Part shown: piece after piece, positions 10,561 to 20,980 of the stretch | How positions within the stretch are numbered: position 1 is the stretch's first letter | How the letters are laid out: every line of letters begins with the position of its first letter | Assembly: GCA_964036315.1 (NCBI GenBank) | Contig: OZ038495.1 | Location: 29,537,378 to 29,601,377, forward strand | Reading direction: 5' to 3' | DNA: 64,000 nucleotides | DNA from: Acanthosepion esculentum | Lineage: Eukaryota > Mollusca > Cephalopoda > Sepiida > Sepiidae | Notes under the pieces: generated by a model | Told to the model about the DNA's origin: nothing | The model's input: only the letters and a program-made list of their open reading frames with translations | The model's database searches: none | Position numbers and translations under genes: made by a program

Positions 10561-10563
<3 letters not shown>

Positions 10564-10734
10564 ACTCCACATAGGCGATAGGGAGATTGGGACATTCCAT
10601 TACAACAGGATGACAAAAACATTGCCATATTTACTCTCTGTTTCCAGGGCTAATGTCTTGTGTTGTCTAACTGTGATATTAATATCAATTTCTTCTTTGA
10701 CTTTAGTTACTTGAAGACATATACTCGACAAAAT

Positions 10735-11095
10735 CCAAAGTCGGTTATGCAATGTGATAGGTCCTGATCTGGCATCTCGACTCCAGTCACTTTCTCACAG
10801 ATATAGTGTGGCTTCCCTCTGCCCTTTTCTACAAATATTTTCATGTCAAATTCTCTGACGTGCTCCTTTCACTGGTGCCCCAAACTGCATGAATTTAAGC
10901 CTGCTACTAGGTTGGCGTCTCGGTCCAACCGTTCGTCTGTCGAAAAAGTTAAATGTAACCGCCTCTTCTACTCCAACAGTTTCTTATCTCGCACTTCCCG
11001 TCAGTGGAACTCCGCTCCTCTTAATCGCTTTCCTGATAGCTATAATCTTGAAATATTCAAATGTAATGTCAATCGACATCTTCTGATGCCTTGAT
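10735..11095 (+). pseudogene. LINE reverse transcriptase C-terminal remnant (jockey/CR1-type tail)
   Basis: The plus strand encodes the characteristic C-terminal segment of many animal LINE ORF2 proteins. An LxSLxHRYSVASLCLFYKYF block (about 10775-10840) is followed by a SFLSRTSRQWNSAPLNRFP block (about 10980-11035) and a closing YNLEIFKCNVNRHL (11041-11085). The two parts are in different frames, so at least one frameshift has occurred. The catalytic RT core is absent. Confidence 0.75.
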
Positions 11096-11155
11096 CTTGA
11101 TCCCCGTACTTTCCTTTATCCATTCCTCAAACACCCCTCTTTACTCTTGCTCTCA

Positions 11156-11497
11156 CTCTCTGTTGAGTCCTGGCGCATGGTTCGTTCATCTTCGTCGCCA
11201 TTGTTGAGTCTTGACTCATTGTTGAATCTTGACTAATGCATGGAATAATAATGCAAACACAAAATGTACTTAGAACAAGAATGTATTATAACAAGAAAGT
11301 GCACACAATATTTACATATAGTATTTCTGTATATTTCCTGGGAAGACCGTTCCTGGAGAATGTGTTGACTAAGTCGCAGTCGGGCAGAGTCTCTAGCTGG
11401 ATCTCTGTATCCGCTCCTCTGTCTTCCGGTACCAACCATTATTTATATAGTCGGTAGTCACCTATGCAGATTAGGTGTATCCTACCACAACACTCTC
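11156..11497 (-). mobile_element. Solo LTR of the Gypsy family, with 5-bp target duplication
   Basis: Positions 11161-11492 (332 bp) are the reverse complement of the LTRs of the 27-35 kb element. They begin TGTTGTGGTAGGAT and end CAACA when read on the minus strand. CTCTC flanks both sides (11156-11160 and 11493-11497), a clean 5-bp duplication typical of Ty3/Gypsy integration. Internal sequence is gone, so this arose by LTR-LTR recombination. The copy fixes the full LTR length at 332 bp and shows the two later LTRs at 31 and 35 kb are 3'-shortened. Confidence 0.85.
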
Positions 11498-11789
11498 TGT
11501 AACACTTTGCGTGCTAGTAGCACTCCGGCTATGCTTGGGGTGAAATGCTTAAAAGAATATACGTCAGTATTCGTACTCTCAACGTCCCGTGTCAATAATT
11601 ATTGCTTTTCTTTTTTCACAAGCCCTCTAACATTATATGTCTCCATGGTAATATCTTTGTATGCAATTGGAGACAATTACAAGATTTCAATATAGATGTT
11701 GATACGCTGCTAAAAAAAAAAATCATCCAAAAATGTTTTAAATAAGAAGATGCCAATTTTTAACGGTTGTTAAATCGGAGAATTCATTA

Positions 11790-12340
11790 CTCACCCGGAA
11801 GTCTTCAAGTTACACTCCCGTAGAAAAGGATGGATACGACCAGAGATGTGCAAAGATTAAATTTGGTATAGAAGCTCTTCCATATTCTTTCCAGTCTGGC
11901 CATCGCACCTGTGGTTGTGGCGGTGTGCGGAGTTCTGTGTTAAGAGGTGTCATCTTTTGACACGGTCGCATCCAAGCACTTGAAGTTGGACACTTCCTCC
12001 TGTGCTTTGCCGTTAATTGTGGACGCTGGCGCTGGCGTTGCTTGTGCTATTCACTATTACTTTGGATTTTCTTCCATTTCATAAACGCCGACTCTTTCAA
12101 CGAATTTAATGGTCAGGTTTCGCAGCTCATTGTTCCTGCCGGGCATAATGTCAATATAGTCCGCGAAATGCAGGTTCCAGACAGGTCTACAAGCTATAGA
12201 AATAGAAGCGTTGTGGTGTTTCCATGTATAATTCTCTCCGGAAACCGGTTGAAGAGTAGACATCATTGTCGAACGCCGATAGTCGTCTCGAAGAAATCTG
12301 CCAATTCGTAACTTCATTGGTGGCATGGTCATACAGGATT
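11790..12340 (-). pseudogene. LINE reverse transcriptase fragment (FADD-box region)
   Basis: Minus-strand reading gives an N-L-H-FADYIDIM block near 12150-12180, where FADDID is usual, so the second catalytic Asp of the box is replaced by Tyr. It is followed by a NELRNLTIKFVERVGVYEMEE helix. Further on come decayed pieces matching the palm-thumb segment (AMARLERIWKS-type, near 11870, and SILFYGSVTWKT-type, near 11800). Stops and frameshifts break it throughout. It is probably the same broad family as the minus-strand fragments at 7.0 and 44.0 kb. Confidence 0.7.
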
Positions 12341-12776
12341 TGGATGGCGTGTATTTAATTTTATATAATTTCTTTATATTAAGAAACTGGATCTCTTTCT
12401 TTCCTCAAACAACTGTAAAGGCATTGTATATGATTTCTAAAGTTCTGGAATCAACAATCACCTCCAGAAAATTATACTAGAAAGCAAATATATGCAAAGA
12501 GAATCTATAACACCTTAGGAAGATCAATAACTGAAAATGGATAACCTTAAGCGAAGAACCAGTGAGAATTGCAGAAGAGAACCCCCAAAACGAAGAAATA
12601 CAAGAAAAGTACATCAAATATTATATTCTAGATCGAATGGAAAAGCCATAGTAAATAATGTCAAAGAATTGAACAGCATGAAATATATTAAGGAAAAACA
12701 TGAATAAAAAATGAATAAAGTAAGCCAATTATGAATGACCCAAGTAGAAGAAATAGAAAATATATATATATATATA
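12341..12776. other. No recognisable feature
   Basis: A-rich sequence on the plus strand ending in a short TA run (12761-12778). Confidence 0.45.
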
Positions 12777-13364
12777 TTATGAAATGGACAAAGTCCGACA
12801 ATTATTTTAAGATATTTTTATGTTTATACATTCTTTTATAGATACAAATATTTAAGTAAATGCTCTGTTTTATAATAAACAGTATTAAACAACATTTACC
12901 GATATGAATGTCCGAGAAATCTTCATAGAAAATATTCCTCCTCTGACAGGAATCGAACCTGTATCCTATACGGAACCGTCATATAGCCTGACGTGCCTTT
13001 AACCGTTTTGGCCACAGAGGAGCGTTCGGTTAGCAAGGTCGAACTGCCTTTAAACGACAATCTTCCCTAAATCTCTCACGTACATTCATATCTGCTCATG
13101 GCGTATCCAAATGTAAACAAATGACGTCACGCATTATGAAATAGACAAAGTCCAACAATTATTTTAAAACAATTTTATGTTTATACATTGTTTTTAAGTA
13201 TATATGCTCTGTTTATAATAAACAGTATTGCACAACATTTACCGGCCTATGAAAATTTCTCGGACATTCAGGCCGCTAAATGTTGTTTAGTACTGTTTAA
13301 TATAAACAGAGCATTTACTTAAATATTTGTATCTATAAAAAGAATGTATAAACATAAAAATGTC

Positions 13365-13372
<8 letters not shown>
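12777..13372. repeat. Composite repeat: one arm repeated directly and inverted around a tRNA-like gene
   Basis: Arm 1 (12777-12920; ATTATGAAATGGACAAAGTC at its outer edge) recurs directly as arm 2 (13134-13262). It recurs inverted as arm 3 (about 13260-13372), so arms 2 and 3 form a near-perfect palindrome centred near 13262. The tRNA-like sequence at 12939-13021 lies between arms 1 and 2. Read on the minus strand, arm 1 follows the tRNA-like head as a body would in a SINE, so a head-plus-body SINE with rearranged copies is the simplest reading. Confidence 0.7.
12939..13021 (-). tRNA. Class-II tRNA-like gene or SINE head (Leu/Ser type)
   Basis: The minus strand folds as an 83-nt class-II tRNA. 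Acceptor stem TCCTCTG/CAGAGGA pairs in all 7 positions. The D arm is short (GCC/GGC), as in Leu and Ser tRNAs. The anticodon stem is CGTCA/TGACG, the variable arm is long with a TCC/GGA stem, and the T arm is ACAGG-TTCGATT-CCTGT. Internal promoter boxes A (TGGCCAAAACGG) and B (GGTTCGATTCC) are good. The 7-nt anticodon loop is GGCTATA, placing CTA at 34-36 but with G instead of the invariant U33. It may be a Ser(GCT)-derived sequence with one base lost. Its position inside a repeat argues for a SINE head or pseudogene over a working tRNA. Confidence 0.6.

Positions 13373-13452
<80 letters not shown>
13370..13452. repeat. (TA)n-(GATA)n compound microsatellite
   Basis: A TA run passes into about eleven GATA units. 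Confidence 0.95.
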
Positions 13453-14439
13453 TAGCAGACATTCATAATGAGATAAAAGAAAAGAGATATTAGGAGGGGA
13501 AACATGCTCTACGGTTACCTCTACTTTGAAAATCTGAAAACAAAACACTTTTAATAGATAAAGAAGAGATACTTTAAAATTAGATCAAGTAGACCGGGGA
13601 TATCTTCCTTGAGAACAGAGGATAGATAGATACAACCTACGAAAACATGGAAGGTCTCTTAATATTATATTATGAGATGATCGTCATTAACGGAGATAAA
13701 CTGAAACAAAGCCGTAGGACTTGATCTGACTTTAACAGACTGTGTTAACCTTAGACGAATTCCGTAGTAATATGAATATCAAAATAATAAGTAAAATACA
13801 TGACAGATACGACATAGCAGATGGTTTAAGTTAATTTATTTTCATAGTGATATCAAAGCAACTATTTGCAAATAAATATGAGCTTCAGAGGGCAATCAAT
13901 TTAATGAACCATATTCCTAAGCTTAATTGGAGAACAGGAGTCAATTCAAGCTCACGTTTCCTTATCATAACTGCAGGGATCCCGTCAAGTCCGTATGACT
14001 TGTGAAGATCTACTTTGGAGATGATATCGAAATGAAGAGAGATCATGTTATAGAGTAGCTAGCACCCCTTCAACACTCTAGTAGATGGCCTGGATTATAT
14101 CCTTAAATAGTCTACGATTAAGGACTTCAACATTTGATTAATAAGTTGGTACTAAGTAGATTAATATTCGAACTATATTTGACTATACAGCATTTGACAC
14201 TCCTTTATTCCTTGTAAGTTGTCTTGTTAATTGTTTGTAACTTATTGTTCTGTGTTGTTTTGTATATATCCATAAGCACCGGATACAAGTGTTGAATAAA
14301 TATATTAAGCACTCATTGTTCTCTGTGTATCATTCATATCGACGATACAACAGATCCTATGAGAATTAGATAATAAATGACTAGAACATTGTAACCTTTT
14401 TCAAAACACTAGAAAAGAAATTCGATATTTATTATTTGA
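13453..14439. other. No recognisable feature
   Basis: Mixed sequence without supported genes. The stretch 14200-14350 has AATAAA near 14297 and ends in GATACAACA, which could be a decayed LTR edge, but no partner was found. Confidence 0.4.
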
Positions 14440-14610
14440 ATATTATCAGAGCAAGCATTACAAGGGAAAAGGAGGTATAGCTATATTTCATTGATTACAA
14501 AAAGTTATTTGATGGTGTACAACGCAAATAACTACTTGATATACTAGAAAAGCTTGATTTATATGGAAATGATATTCGATTGATTCATTCGTTTTTTACG
14601 GCCTTATTAA
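14440..14610 (+). pseudogene. LINE reverse transcriptase fragment (FIDY-KKxFD motif)
   Basis: Positions 14487-14604 read F-I-D-Y-K-K-L-F-D-G-V followed, after one in-frame stop, by LLDILEKLDLYGNDIRLIHS. This is the RT motif A region and the following helix of RTE/jockey-like non-LTR polymerases (usual form FIDYxKAFDxV). The first catalytic Asp is present. Flanking RT motifs are not detectable, so this is a short decayed fragment. Confidence 0.6.
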
Positions 14611-14845
14611 AAATTTGCAGGTTATTTAAAGCCAGAAAATATTTTTTTGATTGTAAGAATTTTTTTTTTTTTTTAGATAATAATGATTTACAAGTCTTAT
14701 TAATCAACCCATAGCTACGGGTGAGCAGATGCTGATTCATATCTTTTCCTTAAGTAAATATAAGGAACCCAACGTGAATTGGAAATCTGTTCACCGATTA
14801 ACAATTCCGAGCCAATATCCATTACACAGCACAAACATGCAAGCT

Positions 14846-14958
14846 TACAGCACCTGGTATTCCCAAGCCGTCACCCATCTAGGAAATGACGAGACTCGAT
14901 ATTGCTTAACTTCGGTGATCGGACGGGAACTAGTTTTTTTAAAGTTATACGGCCGTAA
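14846..14958 (-). pseudogene. 5S rRNA-like sequence
   Basis: The minus strand is a near full-length (113 nt) relative of eukaryotic 5S rRNA. It starts TACGGCCGTA, contains the central GTCCGATCACCGAAGTTAAG block (the internal promoter A-box region), GATGGGTGAC (C-box region) and ends GGGAATACCAGGTGCTGTA. The first third (TAACTTTAAAAAAACTAG) and the segment before GATGGGTGAC are changed from normal 5S, and helix I is only partly complementary. It is best read as a 5S pseudogene or the head of a 5S-derived SINE; no tandem 5S cluster is present. Confidence 0.75.
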
Positions 14959-15087
14959 GTCGAATTCGAGGAATTTGTAACCTTGACTGAAAACAATGAG
15001 CATGCGTGCTGAAAAAAGAATGATTTAAAAAATAATCAAAACTATAAAGATTAGTAAGAGACCTATTCACTGAATGTATTTTAATTA

Positions 15088-16028
15088 CCGTAATTTCTCG
15101 AAAATAATACGCACCCATAAATAATACGCACCTCAACAAATGATCAAAAAATTCAGAAATATATATCATCCCTATGTATAATACGCATCTATAAATTTTG
15201 TCAAAACAAAAAACAAATAAATAATTACGAAGATATTTTCCCGACCTTGACATTAAAAATAAAATCAAAACTAAGCGGCTAAAATAATGTTGAAAATTAC
15301 CAGGCGGTTTTTCTGATAAATATAACATTTTATTTTACCGCCAAAATGTCGTCAACACGTGCGAGTTATAGTGCGAAATTTTAAACAAAAATAATAGAAT
15401 TTGCAAAAAAGAATAGGAACCAGAACTGCAGCTAGAGAATATGAGTTAAATGAGGCTAACATACGTTTATGGAGAAAGAATAAAAATGAACTAAAATTGT
15501 GTAAATCAAGTGACAAAAGCTATCGGTAGAGGAAGAAAACCTCAATAGCCAGATATGGAACAAAGTTTAGTTGAATTTGTGAAAGAAAGACGATCATATT
15601 GATCAAGATAATTTAGAACAGGCCGAAGATAATATTGTGAATGATAATTTGTTTAATGACAATTTAGATATGAATTCTATATTAGAAAGTGGTGATGATG
15701 ATCATGATGAAAATTACCATTTCAATAAATTGTTATTTTGCTATCCTCTTTTCTTCGAAATTGGCCTTTTTATGGATTTTAAAAATTTTTTTCTACAAAT
15801 AAAAAAATGAAGTTACTGATAATATATAAATTTATTGACAAAACATATTGCAATTATTATGAAGTGAAAATTGGGATAAAATCTTTCTTATTTTAGAACA
15901 ACATGTGCGTATTTATTATTATAAGTCAATAACGAAAAGATTTTGTTTAAACCTATTTATAATACGCACCCCTACTCTCACATTTAATTTACAGAAAAAA
16001 AAGGCGTATTATTTTCGAGAAATTACAG
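15088..16028 (+). mobile_element. Internally deleted pogo-like DNA transposon
   Basis: Terminal inverted repeats (CCGTAATTTCTCGAAAATAA at 15088 onward, complement ending at 16028) are flanked by TA on both sides. Subterminal copies of ATAATACGCACC recur near 15103, 15121, 15177 and 15957, a usual transposase-binding arrangement. Inside, the plus strand carries a decayed N-terminal helix-turn-helix region of a pogo/CENP-B-type transposase (about 15345-15590, with an AAREYELNEANIRLWRK-like block split by frameshifts). An acidic C-terminal tail follows near 15600-15715. The DDE core is missing, so the 941-bp element is non-autonomous. Confidence 0.7.
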
Positions 16029-17390
16029 TAAACAGCAAGATGATCCCTAAAATAACTAGAAGACCAAAACAAATTTATTATCGGCAAAAATATTCTTATC
16101 AGTATAAAATAGAAGAACGAAAGAAAACTGAAACAAATCTTAGTCAAGTTAGTAATGAAAAGCAAGAGAAAAACACTATGAACTATGAAAAGACAGGATG
16201 CCTTATTGCCACCGAATACCGACAGTTTGTGAGCTCCGTACCTGGAAAAGTCAAAATCCAGCTGGTGTAGAACTTGAAACTTTCCGTTTAGTACCAGCGA
16301 CGGCAAATGTGATAGAGAAATCCGAAGGCGTATAGACATAGAGAAAAAATTCCTTCCAGAAAAATAAACTAAGTATTAAAGGGTAGGAAAATATACTTCA
16401 AAAAGAAAGAAAGCGTGTTGAATTGCTATGCAAATTTTATCATCCTGTATGGCAATAAATGGTGAATATTTTTCTCACGGAAGGAATGTCTTGAAGCGAC
16501 AGACATGATTCTACAAGCGAAGAGCTAAGAATAATACAAAATGAATATATGAGAATCGATTTCTTTTCTTTTCTTTTCTTTTTTTTTAAAGAATAATAGG
16601 TTCGACGAGGAAACTTAAATTAAGAGGCAACTGAAAATTCTGGAAAAATATAATAAGTAAAAAGACGACGAGAAATTACTGCTGACAGGATATATTTAAG
16701 AGAATGTGCAGGATGATTAACGTACAGCGGCTCCCAATGAGAAATTGTAAAGCCGAGTTCGAATTGAAGCCGAGTTCAGTGCATTCACTTTCACGGAAAT
16801 ATAATTGGGAAAGGCATGAATACACATTTTTCCCCAAACTACGGGTTAAATAGTAGGACCGACTTGATTCTTTCGCTATGGTCGGTAATCAGTGTAAGAG
16901 ATGGGCAACCGAGAGATGGAATTGAGTATTGAACTAGAAATTCCATCCTCTAAAAACATAAAATTTGCTACAGAATCGACAGCATCATTGCTGACTGTGG
17001 GGAAAGCTAGGACCTCATATCCCACAAGAAACTACGAGACTTGAGTATGTAATATATTAGAAAAGTAAGTGTATCCGTGGCTAATCTAGTTAGTAAGATC
17101 GATGTTCTCCAGAGACAAGGCACACAGAAGAAAAATGTTTCAACACTGAGAGAAAATTTAAAAACCACATATAGGATTTTGTGAAGAGCATAATGCGAAA
17201 ACAAACCGAAAGTCAGTTAACTAAAAACTTAAAGCAGAAAATATATAGCAGTTTAAATTGTCTAATCAGAAAAATACACTCAAATTTGCAAATGTTTCCT
17301 TAAGGCGTAATAAAAAACGTTATTAACTTTCAGCAAAAATAGGGATTATTTAAAACAGATTATCTCTTCAAGTCTCGGCTGCTGTCATAT
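16029..17390. other. No recognisable feature
   Basis: A-rich unique sequence. A pyrimidine (TTTTC)n stretch occurs at 16560-16587. Open frames at 16030-16270 overlap the end of the pogo-like element and show no known domain. Confidence 0.4.
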
Positions 17391-18204
17391 ACAGGATACG
17401 ATGGGTAAATTGTCGCTATTTCATATTTTTTATTTCGCGCATGCGCGTTGATTCTTTATAATTCTGTCGATTGCAATTGGACACCGCCCGAGAGAAGAAA
17501 AAAAAGCACCATGACTCAATTCAATCCACCAGAAATTTGGAAACGGTACGCTGTACTGTTTGTCATTCGCGCCGAAATCTCCACTACGAATATTTAAGAG
17601 ATTTTGGGTGACAATCTGAAGACAATGCTGAGGATTACGAAAGTACGGCATCTCGTAAAATTCACTCTGATAAGAAAAGAGCTCCTGAATTTGTTAGTGA
17701 TGGCCTCAGCATTAACACGGAGGCCAAGTGCCTTGAAGAGGTAGTGCTGCCCTGGGCTAAGAAGGTGGAAGACACTGTGTATGGCAACAGGACTCTGCAC
17801 CATGCTACACAAGGAGAAGAACTCAGCCATGGCTGACAGACAATTTCTACGACCACATCACCGTTTATATCCGGGCCACCTAACTCCCCAGGCTGCATCT
17901 ACCTTGATTATTATGTGGGGGCGCAGTTGAGCGGGGCCCAACAAAAATCCTTGTCACATCAAAGATGAACTGACAAAGATTATGGCAGCATTCACCAATT
18001 TAAACAAGAAGACCGTCCAGAAGAGTTGCAGGAGATTCGGAAGTCATCTGGAGGCCGCGGCTGAAGCCGATTTTTATTGAATAAAATTACTTTTTAGTAT
18101 TCCAAGATATTATTGTATAATTTTGGTAAATATATCATTTAAAAGGAGATGTCAGTGTTATTTTCATTTTTGAGTCATTCAGACGACAATCCATCGCACC
18201 CTGT
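17391..18204 (+). mobile_element. Mariner element with decayed transposase
   Basis: Inverted ends ACAGGATACGATGG (17391) and CCATCGCACCCTGT (ending 18204) are preceded by TA on the left. The plus strand holds scattered frames of a mariner-type transposase. An ACTCAATTCAATCC start region lies near 17512, a VLPWAKK-V-D-VYG block near 17735-17785, a PPNSP-catalytic-region remnant with LDYY-V near 17870-17915, and a C-terminal helix region (MAAFTNLNKKTVQKSCRRF-like) near 17980-18050. Frameshifts separate the blocks. The C-terminal part of the DDD/E fold is recognisable but not functional. Confidence 0.75.
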
Positions 18205-18341
18205 AACTCATAATACAATACATTAATACAATTAAACAGCGGGCTTATAGCCGTTCAAAACAAGAGTAAGAAGTAGGAACCGAATTTTATTATAGCGCTT
18301 TGCCAAATACAGCCGAGATGTGACACTAGTCCGAAATTAAG

Positions 18342-18428
18342 TAGCACCCTGTGAGGATCGAACTCACTCGTAACTGATTTAGCGAGACAAGGATGCTAAC
18401 AATTAGAGCACATCGATGTACGCAATTC
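18342..18428 (-). pseudogene. tRNA-like sequence (SINE head)
   Basis: The minus strand has a good B box (GAGTTCGATCCTCAC as T arm) and an A-box-like TCTAATTGTTAGCATC, with TTGTCTCGCTAAATCAG as the anticodon arm. The 5' acceptor strand no longer pairs with the 3' strand. The same TTGTCTCGCTAAA string occurs in the tRNA-like sequence at 60547-60633, so both probably come from one tRNA-derived SINE family. The downstream sequence on the minus strand (about 18240-18340) would be its body. Confidence 0.55.
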
Positions 18429-19188
18429 CTTCTATTAAATAGACGCAAGTGTTCTCATTAATTTGTTTATAATCTAAAAATAGAATACACTTTTGAAAAT
18501 TGTTCTTCTGTTCTTGTTTTGTACACGATTTTAATAGATATGAGCGTGTTGCGTACGAGTCCTCGGTTACAGAATTAGTATGGTCCCGTCATCTTGAATT
18601 AAGTACCGTACAGATACAGCTAGAAATGATTCTAATCCACCCATTCAGTTTCCAATTATGTGTTAAATAACCTGGCAGACGGGGTTATCTAAATTTTTTT
18701 GGTTACTTGGACAAGGATAATTCTGAACTCAAAATTGGTTGTGCTTGGTACGTACAACTCCAGCCTATAAGAAAACAAGTAGCTATGGAAAATAAAGCCG
18801 CGAGGTGAGGGGTATGGCCCTATATTTTACAGATGTGTCTAATGGAGGCATTAAGGAAGATGGAGGAAGAGAATAATATCTACTGGGTGGAGTATACATC
18901 TACAGAAGTTCGAAGAAAATATCAAACATAAGTGGACTGTATCTCAAATTTAGATTCATTTGTTTTATAAAAAAAGGAAAATATTTATTTTCAGCCCACC
19001 CATATAAATATTTTTAATTGGGGTCTTAGAGAATCAGTTACAAAACTTGTAGTTTCAACATGTTCTTCTAGTGACGACATCATTTATAAACGTTTAACTG
19101 CAAAAGCATGACGTCAGATATAATCTTGTATACATTTTACTGTATCGCTTACCCTGTATAACGACCTTGATGTCTGTTATATTAAATT

Positions 19189-19192
<4 letters not shown>
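18429..19192. other. No recognisable feature
   Basis: No supported gene, RNA or repeat. Confidence 0.4.
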
Positions 19193-19259
<67 letters not shown>

Positions 19260-19473
19260 TATAGATATATAGATATATATATGTAAATATAGATATATAT
19301 ATGTCTCTGATTTCTGGTAATGTCAGTCTCTCTAGCCAATTAATTAATTTGTTATTAATCAATAAATCAATAGTGGGGCGTTATCAGTTAGAATATTTAT
19401 ATATTACCCGGTACGGCATTTAATTATCATTCAATGCATCTATTGATCAATGAATATTATATGTATAAAGAAT

Positions 19474-19537
<64 letters not shown>

Positions 19538-19590
19538 GTGTGTGTGTGTGTGTGTTTTATGTGTGTGTATGTGTGTGTGTTTGTTTGTGT
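19193..19590. repeat. (TA)n and (TG)n microsatellites
   Basis: TA runs at 19193-19257 and 19479-19531, AGATATA variants at 19257-19300, and TG-rich runs at 19537-19590. Confidence 0.9.
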
Positions 19591-20919
19591 GTGATTCCTT
19601 TGATAAATATTGCTACAACGAAAGAGTGACACGATTGTGGCGAAGAGGAAAAGACTGCAGCCTAATATTATGGTAAATGAATAAGACACTTCTCTGTGTA
19701 AGCACTAGAATTTCTGTCTTTTATTTAGATTCGAACAACAAACGCCAGAAAGAATGTAATTATATTTCCATGTAATCCACAGAGCACGCACAGATATATA
19801 AAGATAAACTTTTTCTATCTCGGAAATGTATAACATTTACGTTTCCTGCTTAACAGTATAATGTAAGTTACTTCACTGCTTAATACGGTAGCAATAAGTA
19901 AGTAAAAGAATCAATCGAAACAACGCAAACGAGAAAAATTAATCCGGATGACATGAAGACTCAATTTTGGTATTCCTGTATCTATACAATCAAAACAATC
20001 ATTTCTGAATTCATATTTGTTATATTATAGGGAGAGCATTTTACAAACTAGCAATAAAAGAAATGCTTTCGGCTGGCTAAATATATGAATCAGAGAAATG
20101 CTGTATCCCCAAAGACCATGTGAACCAAGATGGAAGACAGGATTTTAAAAACAATAATATGGTTATGAATTTAAAAAATAATCTTCTCTTTAATAATTAA
20201 AACAATAATCCGAGAATTAGAGCTTCAAGAATAATATAATTTTCTGATCAAGATTAGCTTGTCAGAATCAATAGATTGTCATTAAAATATAGTGGATTAA
20301 TATTGGAACCGTATTTATAGACTTTGTTTAGATCTTCAATAGATTAGCACATATTACAGCAGATTCAGTTCGCATTCGGTGTCTAGAACGTCTTTTGCCT
20401 GGCATATACAGTAGAGTCTGGTGATTTTCTTTCGGTCAGTCATATGGGTTGGAGAGAAAAAGAAGAATTAAATCGTTCACTTCACTTATGAGTAAGAAGT
20501 AAGAATGTCGCACTTACTTAAATCGTAAATATATACAAAGGAAGAAAAAGTAAGATCTTATGGGGTGAAGAATATAGAAGCCAAAGGGTAGAATAGAAAA
20601 TTAAAAATAAAAGACAGAAGACAAGAAATCCCTGGTATCGTCAGCGAGGTGCAACCGGAAAAAAATAGACGAAGCAGTAAAGGGGAAAATATAGTGAAAA
20701 GAGTAACTTGCTTTAAATGTGATTAAAAGGGATTCTTTCTATCAATACAATTGGAAAGGCAGAAACTGAAGGTATGAAGCGGGTGTATACGTAAGGAATT
20801 AGGGATATTGAGAAAAAATTGGACCCGCTGAGTCTGACACAAACCCTAGTATTATGAGAGCCGAAATAGTTAATAGTTAGTTCATTTCATTGCATTTGTC
20901 GTTAATGTTGTACCAGTTA

Positions 20920-20922
<3 letters not shown>
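19591..20922. other. No recognisable feature
   Basis: AT-rich, unique-looking sequence without supported genes. Confidence 0.4.

Positions 20923-20980
<58 letters not shown>

Noticed and set aside
12990..13000. UAG-reading suppressor tRNA
   Set aside because: The CTA anticodon reading needs a G33 loop; a one-base loss from a Ser(GCT) loop explains it better, so it is noted only as a check under the tRNA-like entry.
14200..14350. Possible LTR end (AATAAA, then GATACAACA)
   Set aside because: No matching partner LTR, purine tract or target duplication was found.
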